Below, in pieces: positions 6,300 through 12,648 of a stretch of DNA of 26,162 nucleotides. The stretch lies in NCBI GenBank assembly GCA_036847185.1, contig DAIUAM010000043.1, positions 1-26,162 of the forward strand, written 5' to 3'. Numbering within the stretch: position 1 is the first letter of the stretch; each line of letters begins with the position of its first letter. The notes under the pieces were generated by a model that saw only the letters and a list, made by a program, of their open reading frames with translations, had not been told where the DNA came from and made no database searches. The stretch is from UBA4738 sp002413305. GTDB lineage: Bacteria > Actinomycetota > UBA4738. A program made the position numbers and the translations under genes.

Positions 6300-8080
6300 C
6301 ACTCGGTCCCCGCCGCCGCGGCGATGTGCTGCTTCTGACCGTACGGTCGGATGTCGGTCGGGGGGGTCAGCGAGGTGACCACGACGGAGCGAACCTCGAT
6401 GTCGGGCCCCTCGCCGTCTCGCCGGACGACCACGTTCTTGACCCAATCGCGGTTGTTCGTCTCGGGGAAGTCCCGGCGGTAGGCGGCGCCCCGGCTCTCC
6501 TTCCTGACCACGCTTGAACGGAGCACCAGTTCGAGGCAGGTGAGGAGGTTCTCGTTCTGGATGGCCTCCGTCCATTCCTGGTTGAACACCGGATCGCTCA
6601 CCCGGGTCCCCAGCGCGGTCCATTCCTTCTTCATCTCCTCGACCTGGGCGATGGCGTCCAGCAGGCTCGACTCGTCGTCGCGGACGGGCCCGGCGCGAAG
6701 GTGTGAGAGACGCCGGATCCGGTTGCGCTGCTCGATCGGGTTCTCGCCGCTGCGGCCAAGGAACTGGAAGAGCTTCTGCCGCAGCTCGGACAGCTGCTGC
6801 CGGTCGATCTTGCCGTGGCCGTCCTTCCTGGCCGCCTTGGCGGCGTCGATCCCGGCCCGCGGTCCCCACACCTGCGTCTGCGTGAGCGCGTTGCCGGACA
6901 GCCGGTTCGCCCCGTGGATGAGCCCGGTCCCCTCGCCGGCAGCCCACAGGCCTGGAACCGTCGTTCGGCACCACTCGTCGATGAGAATCCCGCCGTTCCA
7001 GAAGTGGCAGGCGGGCGCGGTCTCGACGGCGTTCTCCGAGAGGTCGCCCAGCCATTCGTGCATGTCGAACCCCCCGTACTTGTAGTTCGCGACGTTGCTC
7101 GGCAGCCACTCCCGCATCGCAAAGTCCAGGACGTTCTTCGGCAGGTGGCACAGGGACAGGTACGTGCCGCCGTTCGGGCTTCCCCGGCCTTCGATGACCT
7201 CGACCATCGCGCCGACGGAGTTCACGTCGCGCGTCGTGCGCTCGAGCCGAAGGGGGTCCCACTTCGCCATGTACCGTTCGCCGAGACGGTTCAGGGCGTA
7301 TGACTCCAGGTAGGCCGAGAGCAGGTAGGTGTAGTCGACCCCGTCCATCGCCTTCGGCGCGATCAGGATGTAGGGGAGGAACATCGGGAACTCCATGTCG
7401 GCTAGCTCGGCGCCGGCCCGGTAGGCGGCGCCGAGCCCCTCGCCGGTGAGCTCCTCGGGCGCGGTCGTGTGCTCGTACATGCGCATCGCGCCGCCCGCGC
7501 ACAGGATCGTGGCCTTGGCCCGGATCACCGTGAACGTTCCGGTCGTGAAGTCGAGCCCGACCGCCCCGATCACGCGGTCCCCGTCCTTCAGCAGGTCGGT
7601 GACCATGAGGTTCTGGAAGAGCTTGATCGGGCGCTTCTTGACCTCGCGGGAGAGGACCCGGCGGAACTCGATGCCCGGGATCCAGATGCCGCGGGGGTAG
7701 CGGTGGCCGGGCGCATGGGTGAGGCGGTCGATCCGCGCGCCCCATTCGACGATCTCCTTCGTGCGCTGGGCTGCCTCGCGGACGTGGATCTCGACTAGCT
7801 TCTGGTTGTTCGTGAAGTCACCCTCCACGATCATGTCCTCGAAGAAGGCCTCCTCGCTGTCGCGCTTATCGCCGGGAAGGCCAAAGACTTCGATGCATGC
7901 CTTGCTGTCGACGTCGATGTCGGCGTCGGCGGTCAGCGTCGCGCCGCTCTTGCCGATCGTGCTCTTCGTGACGCACAGGACGTCGCAGTCCGCCTCGGCC
8001 GCCGAGATCGCCGCCCGCGCTCCAGCGCCCTCGGTCCCGATCACCAGGACGTCACACGTCACATACGAGTCGTCAGGCAC
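6299..8080 (-). CDS. FAD-dependent oxidoreductase, succinate dehydrogenase/fumarate reductase flavoprotein-like
   Basis: About 593 residues. An N-terminal dinucleotide fold (DVLVIGTEGAGARAAISAAE), a middle capping domain and the SdhA signatures HFWNGGILID, GLWAAGEGTG and GANRLSGNAL are present, and the helical C-terminal domain keeps ESRGAAYRRDFPE. The SHT motif that tethers FAD covalently in SdhA is replaced by GKSGATLTADADI, so FAD is probably non-covalent. The GTG at 8080 has AGGAG just upstream. A GTG at 8101 is an alternative, adding 7 residues. No membrane-anchor gene follows. Instead come a GntR gene, a [2Fe-2S] protein and a ferredoxin, which points to a soluble multi-subunit dehydrogenase or reductase. 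Substrate unknown. Confidence 0.87.
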   Translation of the reverse strand: MPDDSYVTCDVLVIGTEGAGARAAISAAEADCDVLCVTKSTIGKSGATLTADADIDVDSKACIEVFGLPGDKRDSEEAFFEDMIVEGDFTNNQKLVEIHVREAAQRTKEIVEWGARIDRLTHAPGHRYPRGIWIPGIEFRRVLSREVKKRPIKLFQNLMVTDLLKDGDRVIGAVGLDFTTGTFTVIRAKATILCAGGAMRMYEHTTAPEELTGEGLGAAYRAGAELADMEFPMFLPYILIAPKAMDGVDYTYLLSAYLESYALNRLGERYMAKWDPLRLERTTRDVNSVGAMVEVIEGRGSPNGGTYLSLCHLPKNVLDFAMREWLPSNVANYKYGGFDMHEWLGDLSENAVETAPACHFWNGGILIDEWCRTTVPGLWAAGEGTGLIHGANRLSGNALTQTQVWGPRAGIDAAKAARKDGHGKIDRQQLSELRQKLFQFLGRSGENPIEQRNRIRRLSHLRAGPVRDDESSLLDAIAQVEEMKKEWTALGTRVSDPVFNQEWTEAIQNENLLTCLELVLRSSVVRKESRGAAYRRDFPETNNRDWVKNVVVRRDGEGPDIEVRSVVVTSLTPPTDIRPYGQKQHIAAAAGTE

Positions 8081-8110
8081 TCTTCGCTCCTCCCCTCCCA
8101 CGGTTCGGGG

Positions 8111-9265
8111 TCATTGCTCGACCAGCTCCCTGGGCGTCACCGTGAGGAGGTCCGCCCCGTCCTCCCGTAGAACCAGGTTCTCCTCGGCTACGAACACGCC
8201 GAGCTCCTGCTCGATCCACCCTGGTTCAATCGTGAAGACCATTCCGGGCCTGAGCTCCGTCTCGTCGTACAGCGCGATGTGGGGGGGCTCGGTGCTCATG
8301 AGCCCCATCCCGTGACCGCTTCGCCCCGCGGCGAAGCTGAACTCGAGCCCCATCCGCTTCCCCTCGTCCTGGATGAACTCGACGACCTTCGCTGCGGTCT
8401 GGCCGGGACGCAGGTGCTCGACGGTGCTACGGGTCAGCCCGGTGATCGCCTTCCACTGGTCCCGTTGCTCCTGGCTCGCCCCGCCGACGACCACCGCTCG
8501 GCAGTGGTCGGTCCAGTATCCTCGGTACACGACCCCCAGGTCGATCCACAGCATGTCGCCGGACTCGAGCTCCCGGTCCCGTGGGAGCCCCGCCACGCGG
8601 TCGTAGAAGCCCCGGCCGGAGGTCACGATGAAGAACCCCGGCCGGCCTCCCTCCCTCGCGATGACCTCGCCCATGATCCGCACGGCGTCGACCTCGGTCA
8701 TCCCCGCGCGGATCCTCCCGAAGCACTCCTGGAAGGCCGCGGCGGCGATCCGGCCCGACTCCCGGTGCAGCTCGATCTCGGGCTCGCTCTTGACGATCCG
8801 AAGGCTCCAGATCAAGGGGCCGACGTCGACGACCGGGGCGGGCGAGAGGAGGTTACGCAGCTCGTCCCATTCGGCCGCCGTCATCCCTATGCGCTGCTCA
8901 GGACCGAGCTCGAATCCGATTGGGCCTCCGGCGAATCCGAGCTCCTTGGCCGCCGCCACCACGTCGTCGAGGGGGGCGAACGTGAGCGAGTCGTAGCTCC
9001 GGACGTCGGCGAACCAGACGTCCCGGCGGGCATCGGCGGCGGGGAACCCGTGCACGAGGATGGCAGGCTCCCCCTCCGCCGGGATCAGCAAGAACACCGG
9101 GCGGCAGAACGTCGTCCACGGAGCGAAGTGGTGATAGCCGGCGAAGTAGTTGTAGTTGGCTTCTGCCGTGAGGATCGCCCCCGCGATCGCCCGGGCACTG
9201 AGCCCTTCCTGCAGCCCCCGCACCCGGCGCTCGTACTCGGCTCGCGTGAAGCTGGGATGGATCAT
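8111..9265 (-). CDS. M24-family metallohydrolase (Xaa-Pro dipeptidase / creatinase type)
   Basis: 384 residues: an N-terminal creatinase-like domain (1-155) and a C-terminal pita-bread domain. All five metal ligands expected for metal-dependent M24 enzymes are visible: D242 and D253 (WIDLG...YWTDH), H318 (GRSGHGMGL), E347 (IEPGW) and E361/E362 (AEENL). It could split an X-Pro bond. True creatinases usually lack this full metal set, so a metal-dependent prolidase-type or amide hydrolase is slightly more likely. The ATG overlaps the stop of the M20 gene by 4 bp (ATGA) and has GGAGG upstream. Substrate probably shared with the adjacent M20 amidohydrolase. Confidence 0.88.
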   Translation of the reverse strand: MIHPSFTRAEYERRVRGLQEGLSARAIAGAILTAEANYNYFAGYHHFAPWTTFCRPVFLLIPAEGEPAILVHGFPAADARRDVWFADVRSYDSLTFAPLDDVVAAAKELGFAGGPIGFELGPEQRIGMTAAEWDELRNLLSPAPVVDVGPLIWSLRIVKSEPEIELHRESGRIAAAAFQECFGRIRAGMTEVDAVRIMGEVIAREGGRPGFFIVTSGRGFYDRVAGLPRDRELESGDMLWIDLGVVYRGYWTDHCRAVVVGGASQEQRDQWKAITGLTRSTVEHLRPGQTAAKVVEFIQDEGKRMGLEFSFAAGRSGHGMGLMSTEPPHIALYDETELRPGMVFTIEPGWIEQELGVFVAEENLVLREDGADLLTVTPRELVEQ

Positions 9266-10515
9266 TCGCTCCCTCCTTCTGCTTCTCGGTTTGCGGCTGC
9301 CTCCGCGACACGATGTGTCATGGCGGCAAGAGCGGCACTTCCCATGACCAGCGACCGCTCGTCCAGGTCGTACGCCGGGTCGTGCCAGCCGTATGGCGCG
9401 CGGCCCTCCGCCCGTTCGCCGAGGAACACGTAGCACCCGGGCACCCGCTCGAGGTACCAGGAGAAATCGTCTCCACCCAGGGTCGGCTCCACGTGGACCG
9501 ACGCGGCGGCGCCGAAGAGATCCGCAACGCCAGCGGCCGCGGCAGCGGCCACCCCTTCGTCGTTAATTACCGCTGGGACCACCGGATCTGCCTGGAGCTC
9601 GATCGTGGTACCGGTGCGCATCTCGACGCCGCGGACGACATCGCTCAGAAGGCGCTGGAGCACCGGTTCCACGGTCGGGTCGAGGCGGCGGAGCGTCGCG
9701 TCCACCTCCGCGTATCCCGGCACCACGTTCGGGGTGGTGCCGGCCGCGATGCGGCCCACCGACAGGACGACCGGCTGACGCGGATCGACCCTTCGTCCCA
9801 GCGCCACCTGCCAGTCCAGGACGAGCGAGGCGGCGGCGGTGGCCGCATCGGCGGTCAGGTGCGGTTCGGCGCCGTGCCCGGCGTGCCCGTGGATCCGGCA
9901 GCGAACGGTGGTGATGGAGGCCATCACCGGGCCCGGTTGCGCAGCGAAGGTACCGGCGGGGAGACCGGGATGGCCGTGGAACCCGAGCATGACTGCCGGG
10001 TCGACCAGGTCGAAGAGCCCGTCGTCGATGACCGCGCGGGCCCCGGTGTCGAGCTCCTCCGCAGGCTGGAACAGCGCAGCGACCCCGAACGGCGGGGCTG
10101 CTCGGGCGAGAAGGGCGACGGCTCCGAGCAGGACTGCGATCTGGCCGTCGTGTCCGCACGCATGGCTCCTCCCAGGGGCCGTCGACGCGTACTCGGCGTT
10201 CGTGGCGTCCTCGACCGGGAGAGCGTCGAGGCACCCTCGCAGGAGCACGAGCGGCCGTGCCTCCGACACACTGACTAAGAGGCCGGTCCCGGCGATGGGC
10301 CGGGCCACCACCCCGGGGGCCAGCCGAGACACCGCATCGAGCACCAAGCGCCCGGTCTCCCGCTCCTCGAAGCCGAGCTCCGGCATCCGATGCGCAGCAC
10401 GCCGGATCCGTACGAGTTCGGGCTCGAGATCACGTGCTCCGGCCACGAAGCGAGATGTGATGACGCGCTCGGCGCCACTCCCTACGCTCGTCCTCACCCG
10501 TTCGACCGCCGCCAT
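9262..10515 (-). CDS. M20-family amidohydrolase (hippurate hydrolase / N-acyl-amino-acid amidohydrolase type)
   Basis: 417 residues in the M20D pattern: a catalytic domain split by a dimerisation insert. Metal-site residues are C120 and H122 (HACGHDGQ), E153/E154 (PAEE), H180 (GFHGHP) and H378 (YGWHDP). The usual GHDGH reads GHDGQ, and the common RADMDALP reads RGCLDALP. These are small departures that leave the ligands intact. Such enzymes remove acyl or carbamoyl-like groups from amino acids. It is the first gene of operon A, directly behind the probable promoter at 10546-10574, and its stop overlaps the M24 start. Start ATG at 10515 has only a distant GGAGG. Confidence 0.88.
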   Translation of the reverse strand: MAAVERVRTSVGSGAERVITSRFVAGARDLEPELVRIRRAAHRMPELGFEERETGRLVLDAVSRLAPGVVARPIAGTGLLVSVSEARPLVLLRGCLDALPVEDATNAEYASTAPGRSHACGHDGQIAVLLGAVALLARAAPPFGVAALFQPAEELDTGARAVIDDGLFDLVDPAVMLGFHGHPGLPAGTFAAQPGPVMASITTVRCRIHGHAGHGAEPHLTADAATAAASLVLDWQVALGRRVDPRQPVVLSVGRIAAGTTPNVVPGYAEVDATLRRLDPTVEPVLQRLLSDVVRGVEMRTGTTIELQADPVVPAVINDEGVAAAAAAGVADLFGAAASVHVEPTLGGDDFSWYLERVPGCYVFLGERAEGRAPYGWHDPAYDLDERSLVMGSAALAAMTHRVAEAAANREAEGGSE

Positions 10516-10545
10516 CTCGCCCGTCGGCCTCGCCTCCGGGAAGAT

Positions 10546-10574
10546 TGTCTACAGAAGTCCGAGGGAAAGGTCAA
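10546..10574 (-). promoter_or_regulatory. Probable promoter of operon A
   Basis: On the minus strand TTGACC (10574-10569) and TAGACA (10551-10546) are separated by 17 bp. This predicts a start of transcription near 10539 and a leader of about 24 nt before the M20 ATG. The -35 box is near consensus and the -10 box is weak. It is the only such pair seen in the 174 bp before the operon. Confidence 0.45.
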
Positions 10575-10689
10575 ATCTGGCGCTTCGTCCTGGTCCGGCA
10601 GGCCACCTCCCCCCGAAGAGAGCACACTCGTCCGCCGCCGGCCACCCCGGAAGACCTCGGGCTCGTAGTGAAGGGTTCACGAGGCCGCC

Positions 10690-10915
10690 ATGACAGACGA
10701 ACTGGACACCCGAGGCACAACACCCGAGGCGCTAGCGCGAACCGGCTGGACACCCGAGGCACGGGGAAGAAGAAGAGGAGTACATCTCCCTCCCGGAGAA
10801 CCTGCCCAGGTACACGTACCAGGCGCTCAGGGACCCGGCGGACCCCGATCGGGTCATCGACCTCAAGAAGGGCCGGCGCTGCCACATCTGCCTGATCCTG
10901 TGGCCGGAGACGGGG
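10690..10915 (+). pseudogene. Fragmentary remnant of a small protein gene with a triple 11-bp repeat
   Basis: An ATG at 10690 opens MTDELDTRG. About 50 bp later the strongly GC3-biased coding pattern continues in another frame (10763-10915), reading EEEEYISLPENLPRYTYQ and further DPDRVIDLKKGRRCHICLIL. That frame has no start of its own, since a TAG precedes it. Between the two parts ACACCCGAGGC occurs three times (10706, 10720, 10750) and a 17-bp repeat occurs at 10702-10718 and 10746-10762, so a duplication plus frameshift probably broke the gene. The C-H-x-C motif could hint at metal binding. I do not recognise the family. Confidence 0.35.
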
Positions 10916-10989
10916 GCTGCGCCTTGCCCGAGAGCCACCCGGCTCTCGTCCGGGAGTTCGCCCAGAGTGCCCAACGCGACGCGTCGTCA

Positions 10990-11522
10990 AGCGATCGGTG
11001 GGCGTGTCCAGGAGACTCACATATGCGGCGGAAGGGTCCTGACGCTACCTGTCCCAGGGCGATCGACCAGTTCAGGTTAGGTCATCGACGTCTACCTCTC
11101 ACCTCGGCGCGACGCCGGGCTGCCCTCCGCTTCTTCGAGCGGACCATCGGCCGGACCCGGATCTCTCCCGTCGAGGTCACCAGCGACGTGTACCGTGTGT
11201 CTACCCCCGTGTAGTCACGAGCTGCTGCCTGCAGCCTTCCACGACACGGAGGTCCATGCGAACAGCTCGCTCGATGCGGACTACGGACGCCTCAACTCCC
11301 GGCGTCGACCGATGCGCTAGTTGAAGCGAGACCGTACCGCGAGAGTCATCGTCGCGGGGCACGCCTTCGTCCAGAACTTCGCCGGCTTCTACGATGTCGC
11401 GACCGACGAACCGCAGGCCGCTCGACTTGCCGCCGTCGTCTCCGAACTGGCCCTGGTAATCCGATACGAACACGAGCGTTTTGGTCCCACCGCGGCCGGG
11501 CTCCACCCAATGCAACAGTGCC
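10990..11522 (+). pseudogene. Decayed IS6-family transposase with right terminus
   Basis: Pieces of one IS6 transposase appear in order but in changing frames: a SDRW segment (about 10991), RAIDQF (about 11056), VIDVYLSPRRDAG (11071-11110), ALRFFERTIGRTRISPVEVT, then ELLPAAFHDTEVHAN (11225-11265), RRPMR followed by an in-frame TAG (11318-11320), and LKRDRTARVIVAGHAFVQNF. It ends at the terminus CCAATGCAACAGTGCC (11507-11522). Long identical nucleotide blocks are shared with the copy at 1-230 and both lie on the plus strand. At least two frameshifts and one stop make it inactive. No left terminus was found. Confidence 0.75.
11507..11522 (+). repeat. Right terminal repeat of the decayed IS6 element
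   Basis: CCAATGCAACAGTGCC differs from the terminus at 272-287 by a single base and is the perfect reverse complement of 11835-11850. It lies downstream of the transposase remnant, where an IS6 right end belongs. Confidence 0.7.
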
Positions 11523-11649
11523 CACATTATGCTCGCCGTGTACTCAGCTATTTGCATCCCTTGACTGCCGCATCGAACTATCGCATCATGGCACGTACCG
11601 GGGAAGAGGTGAGGAAGTTGGAACCACCGAAGAATTCAGCGGAGCTCGG

Positions 11650-11856
11650 ATGGGGACGGGCGTGACAGATGTACTGTGCGACCATCCCGCAATAGCGATC
11701 GTGCCCACAGACCGTGGGGATTTTCGCTGCTGTCTGTGTGGCGACGCGGTTACCTACCGGGATGGATTCAAAGACGGACTTCAGGAAGAGATCTCCGCTC
11801 GGGGACGGGCTCTTATGGCGGAGTCGGTGGCTATGGCACTGTTGCATTGGCTGTGA
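11650..11856 (+). CDS. Small hypothetical protein, probably truncated at its 3' end by an IS terminus
   Basis: A 68-residue frame starts at ATG 11650 with GGAG 5 nt upstream (an in-frame GTG at 11662 is an alternative). It contains a C-x-H spaced from a C-C-x-x-C (VLCDHP...FRCCLCGD), reminiscent of a small zinc-binding fold, followed by an amphipathic helix. The last codons (MALLHW) are the IS6 terminus at 11835-11850, so the native C-terminus appears to have been replaced. It lies in the 312-bp sliver between two IS6 termini. Codon use is less GC3-biased than in the operons. It may be a remnant and may not be expressed. Confidence 0.3.
   Translation: MGTGVTDVLCDHPAIAIVPTDRGDFRCCLCGDAVTYRDGFKDGLQEEISARGRALMAESVAMALLHWL
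11835..11850 (+). repeat. Isolated IS6-type left terminus
   Basis: GGCACTGTTGCATTGG is the exact reverse complement of 11507-11522 and matches the IS26-type terminus. It should open a second IS6-family element to the right, but within about 50 bp the sequence becomes an IS3-type transposase tail. Only the left end of that element survives. Confidence 0.6.
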
Positions 11857-11885
11857 TGGCTGAGCCCCGCTCTTCGGTCCAGCCG

Positions 11886-12005
11886 CTATGAGAGTCGGGG
11901 TTCATTCTCTTCCTTCCAACGGGCCGCGAACTCCGACGCGGTGAGCATCCGGAGCGACCGGCGGGGACGATACTCGTTGTATTCCACCCTGAAGAGGGTG
12001 TCGCA
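11886..12005 (-). pseudogene. IS3-type (rve) transposase C-terminal remnant
   Basis: The minus strand reads FRVEYNEYRPRRSLRMLTAS followed by EFAARW and ends at TAG (11886-11888). This is the end of the integrase core of IS3-type transposases, where WR-x-x-YN-x-x-RPH-x-x-L-x-x-x-TP is conserved; here the His is Arg and the Pro is Ala. Nothing upstream of about 12005 continues the domain in any frame I could follow. It is a short, dead fragment. Confidence 0.6.
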
Positions 12006-12085
12006 GAAAGACCCTCTGCTATTCACCCGGCTGATGTTGACCAGCGGACTCGCGGTTCCTTGATCCGTCCGGGGCCCCGCGGAGC

Positions 12086-12566
12086 TCAGGACCTGGGGTG
12101 CCGCCACAGCTTGAGCAGGTTGTGCGTGGCGCAGATCAGCTTCCACTCCGCGTCGCAGGCGCGCAGCCCCCGCCGGGCGAACCGTCGGGCATTCCGGCCG
12201 TCTTTGATATAGCCGAAGACGGGCTCGACCGTGTGGGCCCGCTTGGTGTAGAGCGTCCGTCCTCGCTCGGTGGCGAGGGTGCCCTGCATGGCCCGTCCGC
12301 AGGGTCCTTTCAAGACGCCTCTGCCCGAGGCGGTCCCGTGACGTTGGTCGCGCTCGTTCATCACCGCGATGAGGAGCTCCGGACCGGTCGCCTCCGCCGC
12401 GGCAAGGTTCGTCTCGCTGTAGTAGCCGGAGTCGGCCAGGACCACGCCGATCGACGCCCAGATGCGGGCGGCCTCCCAGGTTGGCCTCGACCTGGCGGAG
12501 CATCGGGTACAACTGGTGCAGGTCCAGGGGCTCTTGAGTGATCGCCGGCGACGATGAAGTGGTCTC
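12086..12566 (-). pseudogene. IS1182-like DDE transposase C-terminal remnant (frameshifted)
   Basis: The minus strand first reads ITQEPLDLHQLYPMLRQVEA (about 12545-12480), then shifts frame at a run of G (about 12477) into VVLADSGYYSETNLAAAEAT, a variable middle, and ends with HTVEPVFGYIKDGRNARRFA, RRGLRACDAEWKLICATHNL and LKLW. This is the typical DDE C-terminal half of IS1182-type transposases (ADxGYYS and the VEPVFGxIK/EWKLxCxxxNLLK block). The 5' half is absent: homology stops at about 12566, right where the inverted repeat before the PucR gene begins. Confidence 0.7.
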
Positions 12567-12567
12567 A

Positions 12568-12633
12568 CCCGTGGGGTACAGAAATGCGATTACGCGCCTG
12601 ACCAGGTACGGATGAGTTTCTGTACCCCACGGG
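12568..12633. promoter_or_regulatory. 17-bp perfect inverted repeat directly upstream of the PucR-type gene
   Basis: CCCGTGGGGTACAGAAA (12568-12584) and TTTCTGTACCCCACGGG (12617-12633) are exact reverse complements separated by 32 bp. The right arm ends one base before a GTG and 15 bp before the preferred ATG of the regulator. It could be an operator for autoregulation, an RNA hairpin covering the ribosome site, or the two ends of a tiny deleted mobile element, since an IS remnant stops at its left arm. The sequence alone does not decide. Confidence 0.5.
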
Positions 12634-12648
12634 GTGCATGATGACCGG

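Noticed and set aside
6299..8080. A true succinate dehydrogenase (complex II)
   Set aside because: There is no membrane anchor, no full SdhB and no covalent-FAD His motif, so respiratory complex II is not supported.
8279..9433. A 384-codon plus-strand open frame
   Set aside because: It is the antisense of the M24 gene and the end of the M20 gene, with low-complexity composition and no recognisable domain.
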